From NCBI RefSeq assembly GCF_025979885.1, contig NZ_CP110140.1, forward strand, positions 1 to 64,000: a DNA stretch of 64,000 nt, in the 5' to 3' direction. Below are positions 54,394 through 62,415 of this stretch, one piece after another. The notes under the pieces were generated by a model. The model saw only the letters and a program-made list of their open reading frames with translations. It had not been told where the DNA came from and searched no databases. The position numbers and the translations under genes were made by a program. The DNA comes from Hymenobacter sp. YIM 151500-1 (GTDB taxonomy: Bacteria; Bacteroidota; Bacteroidia; Cytophagales; Hymenobacteraceae). Position 1 is the stretch's first letter. The number at the start of each line of letters is the position of its first letter.

Positions 54394-56502
54394 ATGCCTG
54401 ACCCTACTTCCCCCGATACCAACGACGAGCTCAACACCGCCAAGCAGGCGAAACTCGAAAACGTGGGCGCGCTCAGCCGCGACCAGCTTACCCCCGACGC
54501 GGCCGCCGAGCCCGAAGGCCACGATGTGCCCGGTCACGACCACCGCGCCCCGCACCGCCCCCCCGGCAAGCGGGTGGTGAACCTGGCCGGCCAGCCCGTC
54601 ATCGCCTCCCCCGCACCTGCCCCCACCCGGGACGGTGATGACGCCGGCGTTAACCCGTACCTGCTGCCGGGTATCAGCCTGCTGCTGCTGTTAACCGGCC
54701 TTGCCCTGGACTATTACCGGGTGGGGTTCTTCGCCGGCTACGTGCGGCTGGCCTGGTACGCCGTGGCCTTTCTGCTGGTGGGCTGGAAAGTCATTCGCTC
54801 GGCGCTGCAAAGCATTCCGTCGGGCAATGTCTTCAACGAGTTTCTGCTCATGAGCCTGGCCACGCTCGGCGCCTTTGCCATCGGGGAGTACCCGGAAGGC
54901 GTGGCCGTGATGCTGTTCTACACCGTGGGCGAGCTGTTCCAGGACGCGGCCGTGAACCGGGCCAAGCGCAGCATCCGGGCATTGCTGGAAATTCAAGCCA
55001 CCGAAGTCACGGTCCTGCGCGACGGGCAGGCCGTGGTGCTCGACCCCAAGCAGGTGGCGGTGGGCGATACCATTGAGGTGAAGCCCGGCGAGAAAGTGGC
55101 CCTCGACGGTACGTTGGTCCAAGGTCCGGCCTCGCTGAACACTGCCGCCCTAACCGGCGAATCGGTTCCCCAGACCAAGCAGGCGGGCGAGCCGGTGCTC
55201 GCGGGCATGGTCAACCTCGAATCGTTGATTCAGGTCGCCGTAACGGCTGGCTACCAGGACACCAAGCTGGCCAAAATCCTGGCCCTGGTGCAGGACGCGG
55301 TGGGGCGCAAGGCCAAGACCCAGCAGTTCATCACCAAGTTTGCCAAGACCTACACGCCCATCGTGGTGCTGCTGGCCGCGCTGCTCGTGGCCGTTCCCTA
55401 CTTCGTGGTCGAGGATTACGTGTTTCGCGACTGGCTTTACCGAGCCCTGGTGTTCCTGGTTATTTCCTGCCCCTGTGCGCTGGTGGTGAGCATCCCACTG
55501 GGCTACTTCGGCGGCATCGGCGCTGCTTCCAGAACGGGCATTCTCTTCAAGGGCTCTAACTTTCTGGACGCGATGCGCGAGCTCGACACCGTGGTCATGG
55601 ACAAAACGGGTACCCTCACCCAGGGCGTGTTTGCTGTGCAGCAGGTGCAGCCCGCGCCCGGCACGGCACCCGAGCAGCTGCTGCGCCTGCTGGGGGCGCT
55701 GGAAACCAAGTCGACCCACCCCATTGCCAAGGCGGTGGTCACGCACGTGGGCGCCGCCGCGGCTGGCGTGGCGGTGGAAAACGTGGAAGAAATTGCCGGC
55801 CATGGCCTGCGCGGCCGGGTGGACGGGCGCGACGTACTGGCCGGCAACACCAAGCTGCTCGCCAAGTTCCGCGTGGCCTATCCGCCCGAGGTGGACCAGG
55901 TGGTGGACAGCATCGTGGTGGCCGCCGTCAACGGGCAGTACGCCGGCTACCTGACCGTGGCCGACGCCCCGAAGGAGGACGCGGCCCGCGCCGTGCAGGA
56001 GTTGAAAGCCGATGGCATCACGAAGCTGGTCATGCTCTCCGGCGACAAGGACAGCATCGTGCAGCGGGTGGCCACCGCGTTGGGCATCACCGAAGCCCAC
56101 GGCGGGCTGCTGCCCGAAGACAAGGCCCGCTACGTGCAGCAGTACAAGGACGCGGGCCATAAACTGGCCTTCGTGGGCGATGGGGTGAACGATGCCCCCG
56201 TGGTAGCCCTGGCCGACGTGGGCATTGCCATGGGCGGCCTGGGCTCGGACGCCACCATTGAAACGGCCGACGTGGTGATTCAGACCGACCATCCCAGCAA
56301 GATTGCCACGGCCCGGCGCATTGCCCGCGCAACGCATACGGTGGTGTGGCAGAACATCTGGCTGGCCTTTGCCGTGAAAGGTGTGGTGCTGGCCCTGGGC
56401 GCCGGCGGCCTGGCCACCATGTGGGAAGCCGTCTTTGCCGACGTGGGCGTGGCCCTGCTGGCCATTTTGAACGCCGTGCGCATTCAGCGGATGCGATTCT
56501 AA
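54394..56502 (+). CDS. Zn/Cd/Pb-type P1B ATPase (ZntA/CadA-like), no HMA domain
   Basis: 702 aa. An N-terminal His-rich region (EGHDVPGHDHRAPHRPPGK) replaces the usual HMA domain. Membrane metal site SCPCALVVSIPLGYFGGIGAASR, near residue 359, is the Zn/Cd/Pb-type signature. DKTGTLTQG is near 403 and GDGVNDAPVVALADVGIAMG is the hinge. Exports Zn(II), Cd(II) or Pb(II) to the periplasm, where the RND system can carry it further. Follows the adaptor by 70 nt. Confidence 0.93.
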   Translation: MPDPTSPDTNDELNTAKQAKLENVGALSRDQLTPDAAAEPEGHDVPGHDHRAPHRPPGKRVVNLAGQPVIASPAPAPTRDGDDAGVNPYLLPGISLLLLLTGLALDYYRVGFFAGYVRLAWYAVAFLLVGWKVIRSALQSIPSGNVFNEFLLMSLATLGAFAIGEYPEGVAVMLFYTVGELFQDAAVNRAKRSIRALLEIQATEVTVLRDGQAVVLDPKQVAVGDTIEVKPGEKVALDGTLVQGPASLNTAALTGESVPQTKQAGEPVLAGMVNLESLIQVAVTAGYQDTKLAKILALVQDAVGRKAKTQQFITKFAKTYTPIVVLLAALLVAVPYFVVEDYVFRDWLYRALVFLVISCPCALVVSIPLGYFGGIGAASRTGILFKGSNFLDAMRELDTVVMDKTGTLTQGVFAVQQVQPAPGTAPEQLLRLLGALETKSTHPIAKAVVTHVGAAAAGVAVENVEEIAGHGLRGRVDGRDVLAGNTKLLAKFRVAYPPEVDQVVDSIVVAAVNGQYAGYLTVADAPKEDAARAVQELKADGITKLVMLSGDKDSIVQRVATALGITEAHGGLLPEDKARYVQQYKDAGHKLAFVGDGVNDAPVVALADVGIAMGGLGSDATIETADVVIQTDHPSKIATARRIARATHTVVWQNIWLAFAVKGVVLALGAGGLATMWEAVFADVGVALLAILNAVRIQRMRF

Positions 56503-56685
56503 TAAGCCGCTTCGGCTACCGCGTGCGGGCTTTCTGGTTGCTCTCGGCTTCCACACGTTTTTTATTGGGCTGCTCGAAGGCCCGGCCGAGGCCGTGGCCG
56601 GCCTGAGCAAGGGCTACTTCGGGCAGAGAAGCTACGAGCTGTGCACCTTAGCCGAGCTGATGCTGGCGGCACGGGCCACGGCCTA
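56503..56685 (+). pseudogene. Coding-like remnant after the ZntA-type gene
   Basis: An open frame without a good start ends at 56685 and encodes GFLVALGFHTFFIGLLEGPA, then AEAVAGLSKGYFGQRSYELC, then TLAELMLAARATA. The composition is protein-like with one hydrophobic segment. It may be the end of a gene truncated when the backbone and metal cluster were joined. I could not identify it. Confidence 0.35.
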
Positions 56686-56713
56686 AGAAAGCAGCCTCCC
56701 CCAGAAAGCGGCA

Positions 56714-57547
56714 CTAGGGCCTCCGCAGCAGCGGCCCCAATCGGAAAGAATTGTCGGACCCGAAATCGTCTTCGAACAGAAGTATTCCGTCGACGTGGCG
56801 TGGGGTAAGTCTGGCAAGTGCGCGGTAGTCGCTGGCTGTGTACGAAAGAGCGTCTTTGAGACGAATCCTATCAAAAAAAGCCTTGTTCACCGCTAAAAAC
56901 ACTTGCCCATTCAAGCCACTAAACCCCTCACTGCCAAATTTATCCAGCAGCTTAGCACTGACCCTGCCTGCAAAATCTGCATCGTCCTCGTCCAGGTCAA
57001 AGAATCCATCAACATCCATCGTCTTGTGGGGCATGAAAACTTCCAAGTGGGCTATCTGCCCCCGGCCGTCGGTCACGGTTAAGTCCACGTCTTTCTCGGT
57101 AGTGATATCCGTGCGCTTGAACTTGGTCTCAAACTTCACTTCGTACCCCTCACCCGCCAGGTAATACGCCAGCGCCAGCTCACTCAGGGTTGCCAGCAAG
57201 CTCGTACCTGACAGATTTTTGACCTTGCCGCGAAAAGCCCTGTTGGCTTTCAGCTTCTCAAACTTTGCCAAGTACACGCTCAGCCTCTGCAACAGCCTTT
57301 TATAGTGAGTCAACGCCTCGGCTTCCCGGCCATTCTCCAAGCCCCAACCTGTCGCAATCGAGATGTTCAGCAGATTCAGATTGCCATTTTCGCCTAGTAG
57401 GTAGTCGTCCAAACTGGCACAGGATTCCAATTGCTTGACCCAGGCTTTAATGTCTCCGGGTTTGATGATTTCGCCCAAAACCGGGAAAGCGTTTGTACAC
57501 ACTTCCAGGTACCGAACACAATCCGAAACACTGTTGAATAGGGCCAT
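56714..57547 (-). CDS. Hypothetical protein with possible nuclease-like motif
   Basis: 277 aa from the ATG at 57547. The central part reads YYLAGEGYEVKFETKFKRTDITTEKDVDLTVTD, then GQIAHLEVFMPHK: strand-Asp then strand-Glu, reminiscent of a PD-(D/E)xK fold (DVDL...LEV), but the Lys is out of register. AT-richer than its neighbours, 13 nt after the TOPRIM gene stop. Function unknown. Confidence 0.5.
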   Translation of the reverse strand: MALFNSVSDCVRYLEVCTNAFPVLGEIIKPGDIKAWVKQLESCASLDDYLLGENGNLNLLNISIATGWGLENGREAEALTHYKRLLQRLSVYLAKFEKLKANRAFRGKVKNLSGTSLLATLSELALAYYLAGEGYEVKFETKFKRTDITTEKDVDLTVTDGRGQIAHLEVFMPHKTMDVDGFFDLDEDDADFAGRVSAKLLDKFGSEGFSGLNGQVFLAVNKAFFDRIRLKDALSYTASDYRALARLTPRHVDGILLFEDDFGSDNSFRLGPLLRRP

Positions 57548-57560
57548 ACTGCTGCTGGCT

Positions 57561-59633
57561 TTACAGCCGAGGGGTAATTCGTGGACGGACTTCCTGCGCA
57601 AGTTCGGTAGGCTGCTGCAGTAGGTGGGCGGCCTGCCGCAGCTGGATTACTGCTGGACTGGCCTTTACTGTTTCCAAGGTATCGACAACTGCTAAAACCT
57701 TCCCGACGTTTTCCTGATTCACTCCCGTTAATGTCGCCTTGGTCAGCAATTGCCGGCTGACTTCCTGCAATCGGGCTGCATCCAGGGTGGCGGCGCTCTT
57801 GCGCAACTCCCTGGCGACTTGCCCCGCTGCGTGGATAAACGCGTGCCGGGCTTGGTCACGGGCAGCCGAACCACTCGGCACTAACGCTGCCCCAGCCTGT
57901 CGCGTCTGCTCCCGCGCAGCGGCCTGCTGCCGGCGTTCTGCGGCATCCTGTGGGGGCTCAACGACTGTAATGTGCGGGCTCTGTCGCAACGCATCTAGCG
58001 TGTCACTAAGAACAAGAAGTTGGGGCGAATCAGCGGCGTAGCGCAACGTCAGCTCCGTAACAATCTCGCGGGCTGCACCTGGTTTGTGCTTCGTTGCGTG
58101 GTCAATGGTTAGCCCCACTCGCTCCAAGTTTTCGCGCAGGGCAGGCAGCAATGCTACGGCATCCCGGCTTTCACGTAATTCCACTACCAGCAGCCGCTGC
58201 CCGCCGGCGCGGGCCGTCGCCTGCGCTTCGTGCTGCCGCGCTATCTTACCCAGGCCTTCCTGAGCGGGGTTGTCCCAGTGCTCCTGCCCAAACCCGTGCT
58301 GGTCCTCGTCCACGGGGCTTAATTCGCGTTGTACCACCCGTTGCAGCTGGTCCTGCTTGAGGTCTTGGTTCCAGTCCTTGCCCTGGCTTTTCGCAATTTC
58401 AACCCGGTGCGCAAAGGCCAGAGTCTGGCTGGCCGCCAGGTTGAAAGCGGCCAGCGCGGCGGCGTTCATTGGCACGTGAAACTGGTAAGTGTGTGCTCCT
58501 AGCTTCTGCGAGTGAATCAGCTGCTCCCGTAAGGTCAAGTCGGTAGCCGGCGTGCCGGGGGCGCCATTGGCTTGGCTGAACTGCTGGCTGGTGTGCTCGT
58601 TGTAGGCCTGTAACTGGCGGCTTAGCGCCTGCACCCCGGCCGGCTGGGGTGCCACGATTTCGACGGTCAACTGATGCTCGTGCTCCCGCACAACCTTCAT
58701 GGGGTTCTGGTCGCTGGCCAGGCCCGCCAGCAGCCGCGTGTCGAAGTGGTGGCCCTGGGTGTCATTGTCGAACGCGGCCCGGATGGCTGGAATGTGCTCC
58801 TCGCGCAGCAGCCGCTGCAGCTCGAAAATCTTGTTCTGGGTAAGCGTGCCGGCGGTGGAAGCGTACAGGGCGCTTTCCTGGGGATGCAGCTGCGCGTAGG
58901 ACAGCGTATCGAGGGCCGATTCGCTGACGACGAGCACCGTTGCTGGCCGTGCCTCGGGCAGCCGGCTGAGCCACAGCGAGCGGGAAAACTGGCTTTCCGG
59001 CGCTTGGCCCTTGAAGCCGTCACCTTTCAGTTCCAAGCCTACTACCCGCCCTTCGTGGTAGGCCGGGAAGGCCGTATTGACGTAAGTTTTGGGCGGCAGG
59101 CCCGGCCGCTGCACGGTATGCCGGTGGTTGAGAATGCGCCCGACGAACTGCGGGTGTCGGAGCGTGGCCTGGCTGATGCCCCGCCCTTCCAGGTACGTGG
59201 TGTCTTCCAACGGCCGGCAATCCTTGGTGAAGATGCTGTGGAACTTCTCGCCGGGCGCCGTTTCGGCAATGGACGGCAACTCAAGCCGGGGCCGCTGTTG
59301 CTCGGGCAGGTTCAGGTAGGTGCGGAAGTGGTCGTTGACGGCCTGCCACAGGTTGCGGCCCGGCGGCTGGGCAATACCCGCGATGCGTCCCGAACTCACC
59401 CGGTTTTTCATCCAGTCGATGACGCTGCCCTTGTCGCGGTCGTCCTGGGCGTTGAAATACATCCAGTCGCCACCCCGGCCCTTGAACACAACCAGGGTAT
59501 CGTCACCCTCGAATACGTACCACTTGCCCCGGCCCAGGTGCTCCCCCTTTTTGAGGGTATAGCCGAAGTGGCTCAGCAACTCGGGCAGTTCCACCTGCTC
59601 CTTGATTTTCTGAAAAGTCAGCTCGTGTTCCAT
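57561..59633 (-). CDS. TOPRIM/DUF3991 plasmid protein (primase-like)
   Basis: 690 aa. An N-terminal zinc-less DUF3991-like domain (HFGYTLKKGEHLGRGKWYVFEG, VFKGRGGDWMYFNAQD, SVIDWMKNR) is followed by a TOPRIM domain near residues 230-310: VVSESALDTLSYAQLH (acidic first motif) and IRAAFDNDTQGHHFDTRL (DxD-like). The C-terminal 380 residues are helical, Gln/Arg-rich. Found on Bacteroidota plasmids and conjugative elements, probably in plasmid DNA processing. Confidence 0.82.
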   Translation of the reverse strand: MEHELTFQKIKEQVELPELLSHFGYTLKKGEHLGRGKWYVFEGDDTLVVFKGRGGDWMYFNAQDDRDKGSVIDWMKNRVSSGRIAGIAQPPGRNLWQAVNDHFRTYLNLPEQQRPRLELPSIAETAPGEKFHSIFTKDCRPLEDTTYLEGRGISQATLRHPQFVGRILNHRHTVQRPGLPPKTYVNTAFPAYHEGRVVGLELKGDGFKGQAPESQFSRSLWLSRLPEARPATVLVVSESALDTLSYAQLHPQESALYASTAGTLTQNKIFELQRLLREEHIPAIRAAFDNDTQGHHFDTRLLAGLASDQNPMKVVREHEHQLTVEIVAPQPAGVQALSRQLQAYNEHTSQQFSQANGAPGTPATDLTLREQLIHSQKLGAHTYQFHVPMNAAALAAFNLAASQTLAFAHRVEIAKSQGKDWNQDLKQDQLQRVVQRELSPVDEDQHGFGQEHWDNPAQEGLGKIARQHEAQATARAGGQRLLVVELRESRDAVALLPALRENLERVGLTIDHATKHKPGAAREIVTELTLRYAADSPQLLVLSDTLDALRQSPHITVVEPPQDAAERRQQAAAREQTRQAGAALVPSGSAARDQARHAFIHAAGQVARELRKSAATLDAARLQEVSRQLLTKATLTGVNQENVGKVLAVVDTLETVKASPAVIQLRQAAHLLQQPTELAQEVRPRITPRL

Positions 59634-59672
59634 GGATTAGATACTGTGATGAAATGCAAGCAAAGACTGCGC

Positions 59673-59736
59673 TTTAGCTTAAAAAGAAGAAACTTTTTAT
59701 TTTAGCAATTGCTTAAATTCGCAAGTAGTACCTTTG
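59673..59736. promoter_or_regulatory. mer promoter and ArsR-type operator; weak backbone box
   Basis: A TACCTTTG -7 box (59729-59736) with TTG at 59709-59711 (17-nt spacer) precedes the mercury operon. The palindrome AGCAATTGCT (59704-59713) covers the -33 element and is a likely operator for the ArsR-family repressor encoded next. To the left, TTTAGCTTA (59673-59681) is a partial copy of the backbone box, 40 nt from the TOPRIM start. Confidence 0.55.
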
Positions 59737-59743
59737 CATAACC

Positions 59744-60127
59744 ATGACTAAAAAAGCTACTGCCTGCATCCGGGTATTCGCTGATACGGCCCGTATCGAG
59801 CAGTGCCAGGCGCGATTGGCGCACGTTGAGCCGGCCCTTCAGTCCCTGGCCTCGGTCCTAGCCCTGGCCGGCAACGAGGTGCGCCTAAAAATTCTGCTGC
59901 TACTGGCCGACGAACAGCAGTTGTGCGTGTGCGACATCGCCGACGTGCTGCAAATGACCGTCTCGGCCGTGTCCCAGCACTTACGCAAGCTCAAAGATGG
60001 GGGCGTGCTGCACGCCCATAAGGTCGGCCAGACCGTGTTTTATGCCCTCAGCCAACCGCATTTACCCATTCTGCAACCGCTATTGGCGGGCTTAGCGGCC
60101 ACTCCTTCGCTTCAATCGGCCTTATGA
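59744..60127 (+). CDS. ArsR/SmtB-family regulator of the mercury genes
   Basis: 127 aa. Winged helix with the metal site ELCVCDIA-like: QQLCVCDIADVLQM (CxC), as in ArsR- and CadC-type sensors, then the recognition helix MTVSAVSQHLRKLKDGGV. The N-terminal Cys (ACIRVF, IEQCQ) may add ligands. Bacteroidota often control merTP with an ArsR-like repressor instead of MerR. Its stop overlaps the next start (ATGA at 60124-60127). Confidence 0.85.
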   Translation: MTKKATACIRVFADTARIEQCQARLAHVEPALQSLASVLALAGNEVRLKILLLLADEQQLCVCDIADVLQMTVSAVSQHLRKLKDGGVLHAHKVGQTVFYALSQPHLPILQPLLAGLAATPSLQSAL

Positions 60128-60741
60128 ATACTTCCCCTTCTTCCAACAAACCCCTGCTCGGGGCCGGCTTGGTGGCGGCGCTGGCCGCGTCGCTGTGCTG
60201 CATCACGCCGTTGCTGGCGGTCCTGGGGGGCCTGGGCGGCGTGGCCTCGGCCTTTGCCTGGCTCGAACCCCTGCGGCCTTACTCAGTAGCCCTTACCGTG
60301 GGTGCACTGGGCTTTGCCTGGTATCAGCAACTCAAACCAGCGCCGGCCGCCGATGCCTGCGGCTGCACAGTGGACACAAAACCCACCTTTATGCAGTCCA
60401 AGGTCTTCCTAGGTGTGGTAACGGTACTGGCGGCGCTGCTGCTGGCCTTCCCTTACTACGGGGCAAAGTTGTACCCCACCCCAGTCGCACCCGTTCCAGT
60501 GGCCGCAAGTGCAGCCGGACCGGTCTGGCAAACGGCGAACTACCGCATCGGGGGCATGACCTGCGACGCCTGCGCGAAACACGTCGAGCACGCGGTGCAG
60601 CAGCTGCCGGGCGTGCAGGCCGTGACCGTTTCCTACGACCAGGGCACAGCGCAAGTCCGCTTTGATGCGGCCAAAAGCCCCGCCGCGCAGGTCGCCCAAG
60701 CTATTAACGGCACTGGCTACAAAGTGCTGGCCACGAACTAA
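60124..60741 (+). CDS. merTP: Mercuric transport protein MerTP (MerT-MerP fusion)
   Basis: 205 aa. MerT-like membrane part (residues 1-130) with the Cys pair in ALAASLCCITPLLAVLGG, three or four helices, and a cytosolic loop CGC near ADACGCTVD. The C-terminal HMA domain (about 138-205) has GMTCDACAKHVEHAV, as in MerP. It brings Hg(II) in for reduction. Translationally coupled to the regulator. Confidence 0.9.
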   Translation: MNTSPSSNKPLLGAGLVAALAASLCCITPLLAVLGGLGGVASAFAWLEPLRPYSVALTVGALGFAWYQQLKPAPAADACGCTVDTKPTFMQSKVFLGVVTVLAALLLAFPYYGAKLYPTPVAPVPVAASAAGPVWQTANYRIGGMTCDACAKHVEHAVQQLPGVQAVTVSYDQGTAQVRFDAAKSPAAQVAQAINGTGYKVLATN

Positions 60742-60755
60742 CCTCCCCCTGCTCC

Positions 60756-60989
60756 ATGCTTACGCTCGAACCAAAGGCCCCGTTGCTTACTTCCGTCCTA
60801 ACGTGCCCGGTATGCGGCCACGCGCAAGCGGAGCAAATGCCGACCGACGCTTGTCAATATTTCTACGAATGCACGAGTTGCCACACGGTCTTGAAACCGC
60901 TGGCCGGTGATTGCTGCGTGTACTGCTCTTATGGCTCGGTGCCCTGTCCGCCCATTCAGGAACAAGGTTCAGGAAGTTGCTGCGGCTAA
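60756..60989 (+). CDS. GDCCVxC-domain protein of the mercury operon
   Basis: 77 aa. Two zinc-finger-like CxxC pairs (LTCPVCGHAQ, YECTSCHTVL) followed by the diagnostic motif GDCCVYCSYGSVPCPPIQ. Homologues, some of them selenoproteins, occur beside MerTP genes. All-Cys here. Its stop TAA (60987-60989) overlaps the TAG of the IS110 transposase on the other strand, so the IS abuts its end. Confidence 0.85.
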   Translation: MLTLEPKAPLLTSVLTCPVCGHAQAEQMPTDACQYFYECTSCHTVLKPLAGDCCVYCSYGSVPCPPIQEQGSGSCCG

Positions 60990-62077
60990 ACCGGTGCTTT
61001 CTCGTTGGTTTCGGGGTGAACGGATTCGAGCGCTGCTGCTAATTCGTTAACTGCGGGGTGGTACTGCGGGTCGTACATCCGGTCATTTTTCCACAGAGAG
61101 TAGCAAAGCAGGAGGAGTTTGCGCATGACCGCAATCACACCAGGCTTGCCGTTGGGGTGTCTCGCCCGCAGTCGGGTATAGAAGGCCATCTGCTGCGGGT
61201 TGTAACGCAAGCTGCTGATAGCCGGTAGATAAAGGGCCGTACGCAAGCGTACGTTCCCTCGGCGCGAGATGCGCGTGGCTCCGGCAAACAGCCCACTTTG
61301 GCGTTGCACTACATCCAACCCGGCGTAGGAAGCCAGTTGCCGCTCGTTATCCACGAGCACGAAGCCGCTGGTTTCGGCGACGACCACGATAGCGGTGGTC
61401 AAACCGATGCCAGGCACACTCGTCAGCTGTCTCAACTTGCGACCAAGTTCGGGTTCCGCTTCCAGCAAGGCGGCGAGGTCCTGGTCAACGGCGAGCAACT
61501 GCTGCTGAATAAGTGTTTGTTGGGTGGCCAAGCGGGACAGGGAACGGGCATCGGGTTGATAGCTGTGCTGATAGGCATGGATTTTCACCTTGAGGCGTGC
61601 CCCATGTCCGGTTAAGCTTTGCCGCTCGCGGGCCAGCGCCCGTAATTGCCGTAAGGCTGGTGAGGGCGGTTGCCAGGCAGGCAAGGCACGCTCCAACCCG
61701 AGCCGGCAGAGTAAGCGCGCATCAAGTTGGTCCGTTTTGCTCTTTTGCTCGGTGCTCTGTGCAAAATGCTTCGCCTTGTTGGGGAGGAGCACGCTGAGTG
61801 CTTGCGCCTTATCACTTAGAAAATAGGCCAGTTCTTCGTAGTAGACGCCTGTGGCCTCTACTACAAACCAAATGGGAGCCGGCAGCACCGCTTGTTTTTC
61901 AGTCCAACTAAGCAAAGCAGCAAAGCCAGTCAGCGTGTTGTCGAATGATGTCTGTTTGCCGAAGCGCAGGTGCTGGCGGGCATCAATTTGCCCAAAACAG
62001 GCGACGAAAGTATCTTTCGCAATGTCGATGCCCACGACAAATTTGAGTGGGCTGGTGCAGGGATGGGCGGTAGGCAT
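60986..62077 (-). mobile_element. IS110-family transposase (DEDD recombinase)
   Basis: 363 aa. N-terminal DEDD RuvC-like domain: VGIDIAKDTFVACF, FVVEATGVYYEELAY, KTDQLDARLLCRL. C-terminal Transposase_20 domain with VPGIGLTTAIVVVAETSGF, DNERQLASYAGLDVVQRQSG and the Ser region in TRISRRGNVRLRTALYLPA. Full length for IS110. The non-coding end of the element is upstream, at 62078 to about 62340. Element ends cannot be fixed because this family lacks terminal inverted repeats. Confidence 0.93.
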
Positions 62078-62340
62078 AAGGAAATGAAAAAAGGGGAAGA
62101 ACTAGCCAGTCCGGTTTTTACCGCAACTCTCCTTGCACAAATGCGGGATGCCAACGCCGGGCTCCCTCCATACTGTTCAGTCTTCAGGCAAAAACGGGAA
62201 ACGAGGCACAGTCTCTAACGCGCAATGTCAGGGCCGAAGCCCCGCATTTAGGGATAGTTGGTGACCTCGTTTCCTTTTCTGGCTACCCTTCTACGAAAGG
62301 CACTGCAATCATACAAGGGATGGGTTAGACCGGAGAAGGC
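62078..62340 (-). other. IS110 non-coding end, candidate bridge-RNA region
   Basis: In IS110 elements the non-coding end next to the transposase start encodes a structured bridge RNA. Here two perfect inverted pairs interleave: AAATGCGGG (62139-62147) with CCCGCATTT (62241-62249), and GGAAACGAGG (62197-62206) with CCTCGTTTCC (62265-62274). The arms are ordered A-B-A'-B', which allows a pseudoknot or two alternative folds. Confidence 0.5.
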
Positions 62341-62344
62341 TCGG

Positions 62345-62377
62345 AAAAAAGAAGCCCGGAAAAGTGCTTCCGGGCTT
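62345..62377 (-). terminator. Rho-independent terminator of the DUF3945 gene
   Basis: AAGCCCGGAA (62352-62361) and TTCCGGGCTT (62368-62377) form a 10-bp stem with a 6-nt loop. Read on the minus strand, a run of six T follows (62345-62350). It is 38 nt past the stop of the DUF3945 gene. Confidence 0.88.
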
Positions 62378-62415
62378 GGGGGCAGATAGTGTTGGTGTGG
62401 CAGAAGCCAGCCCGC

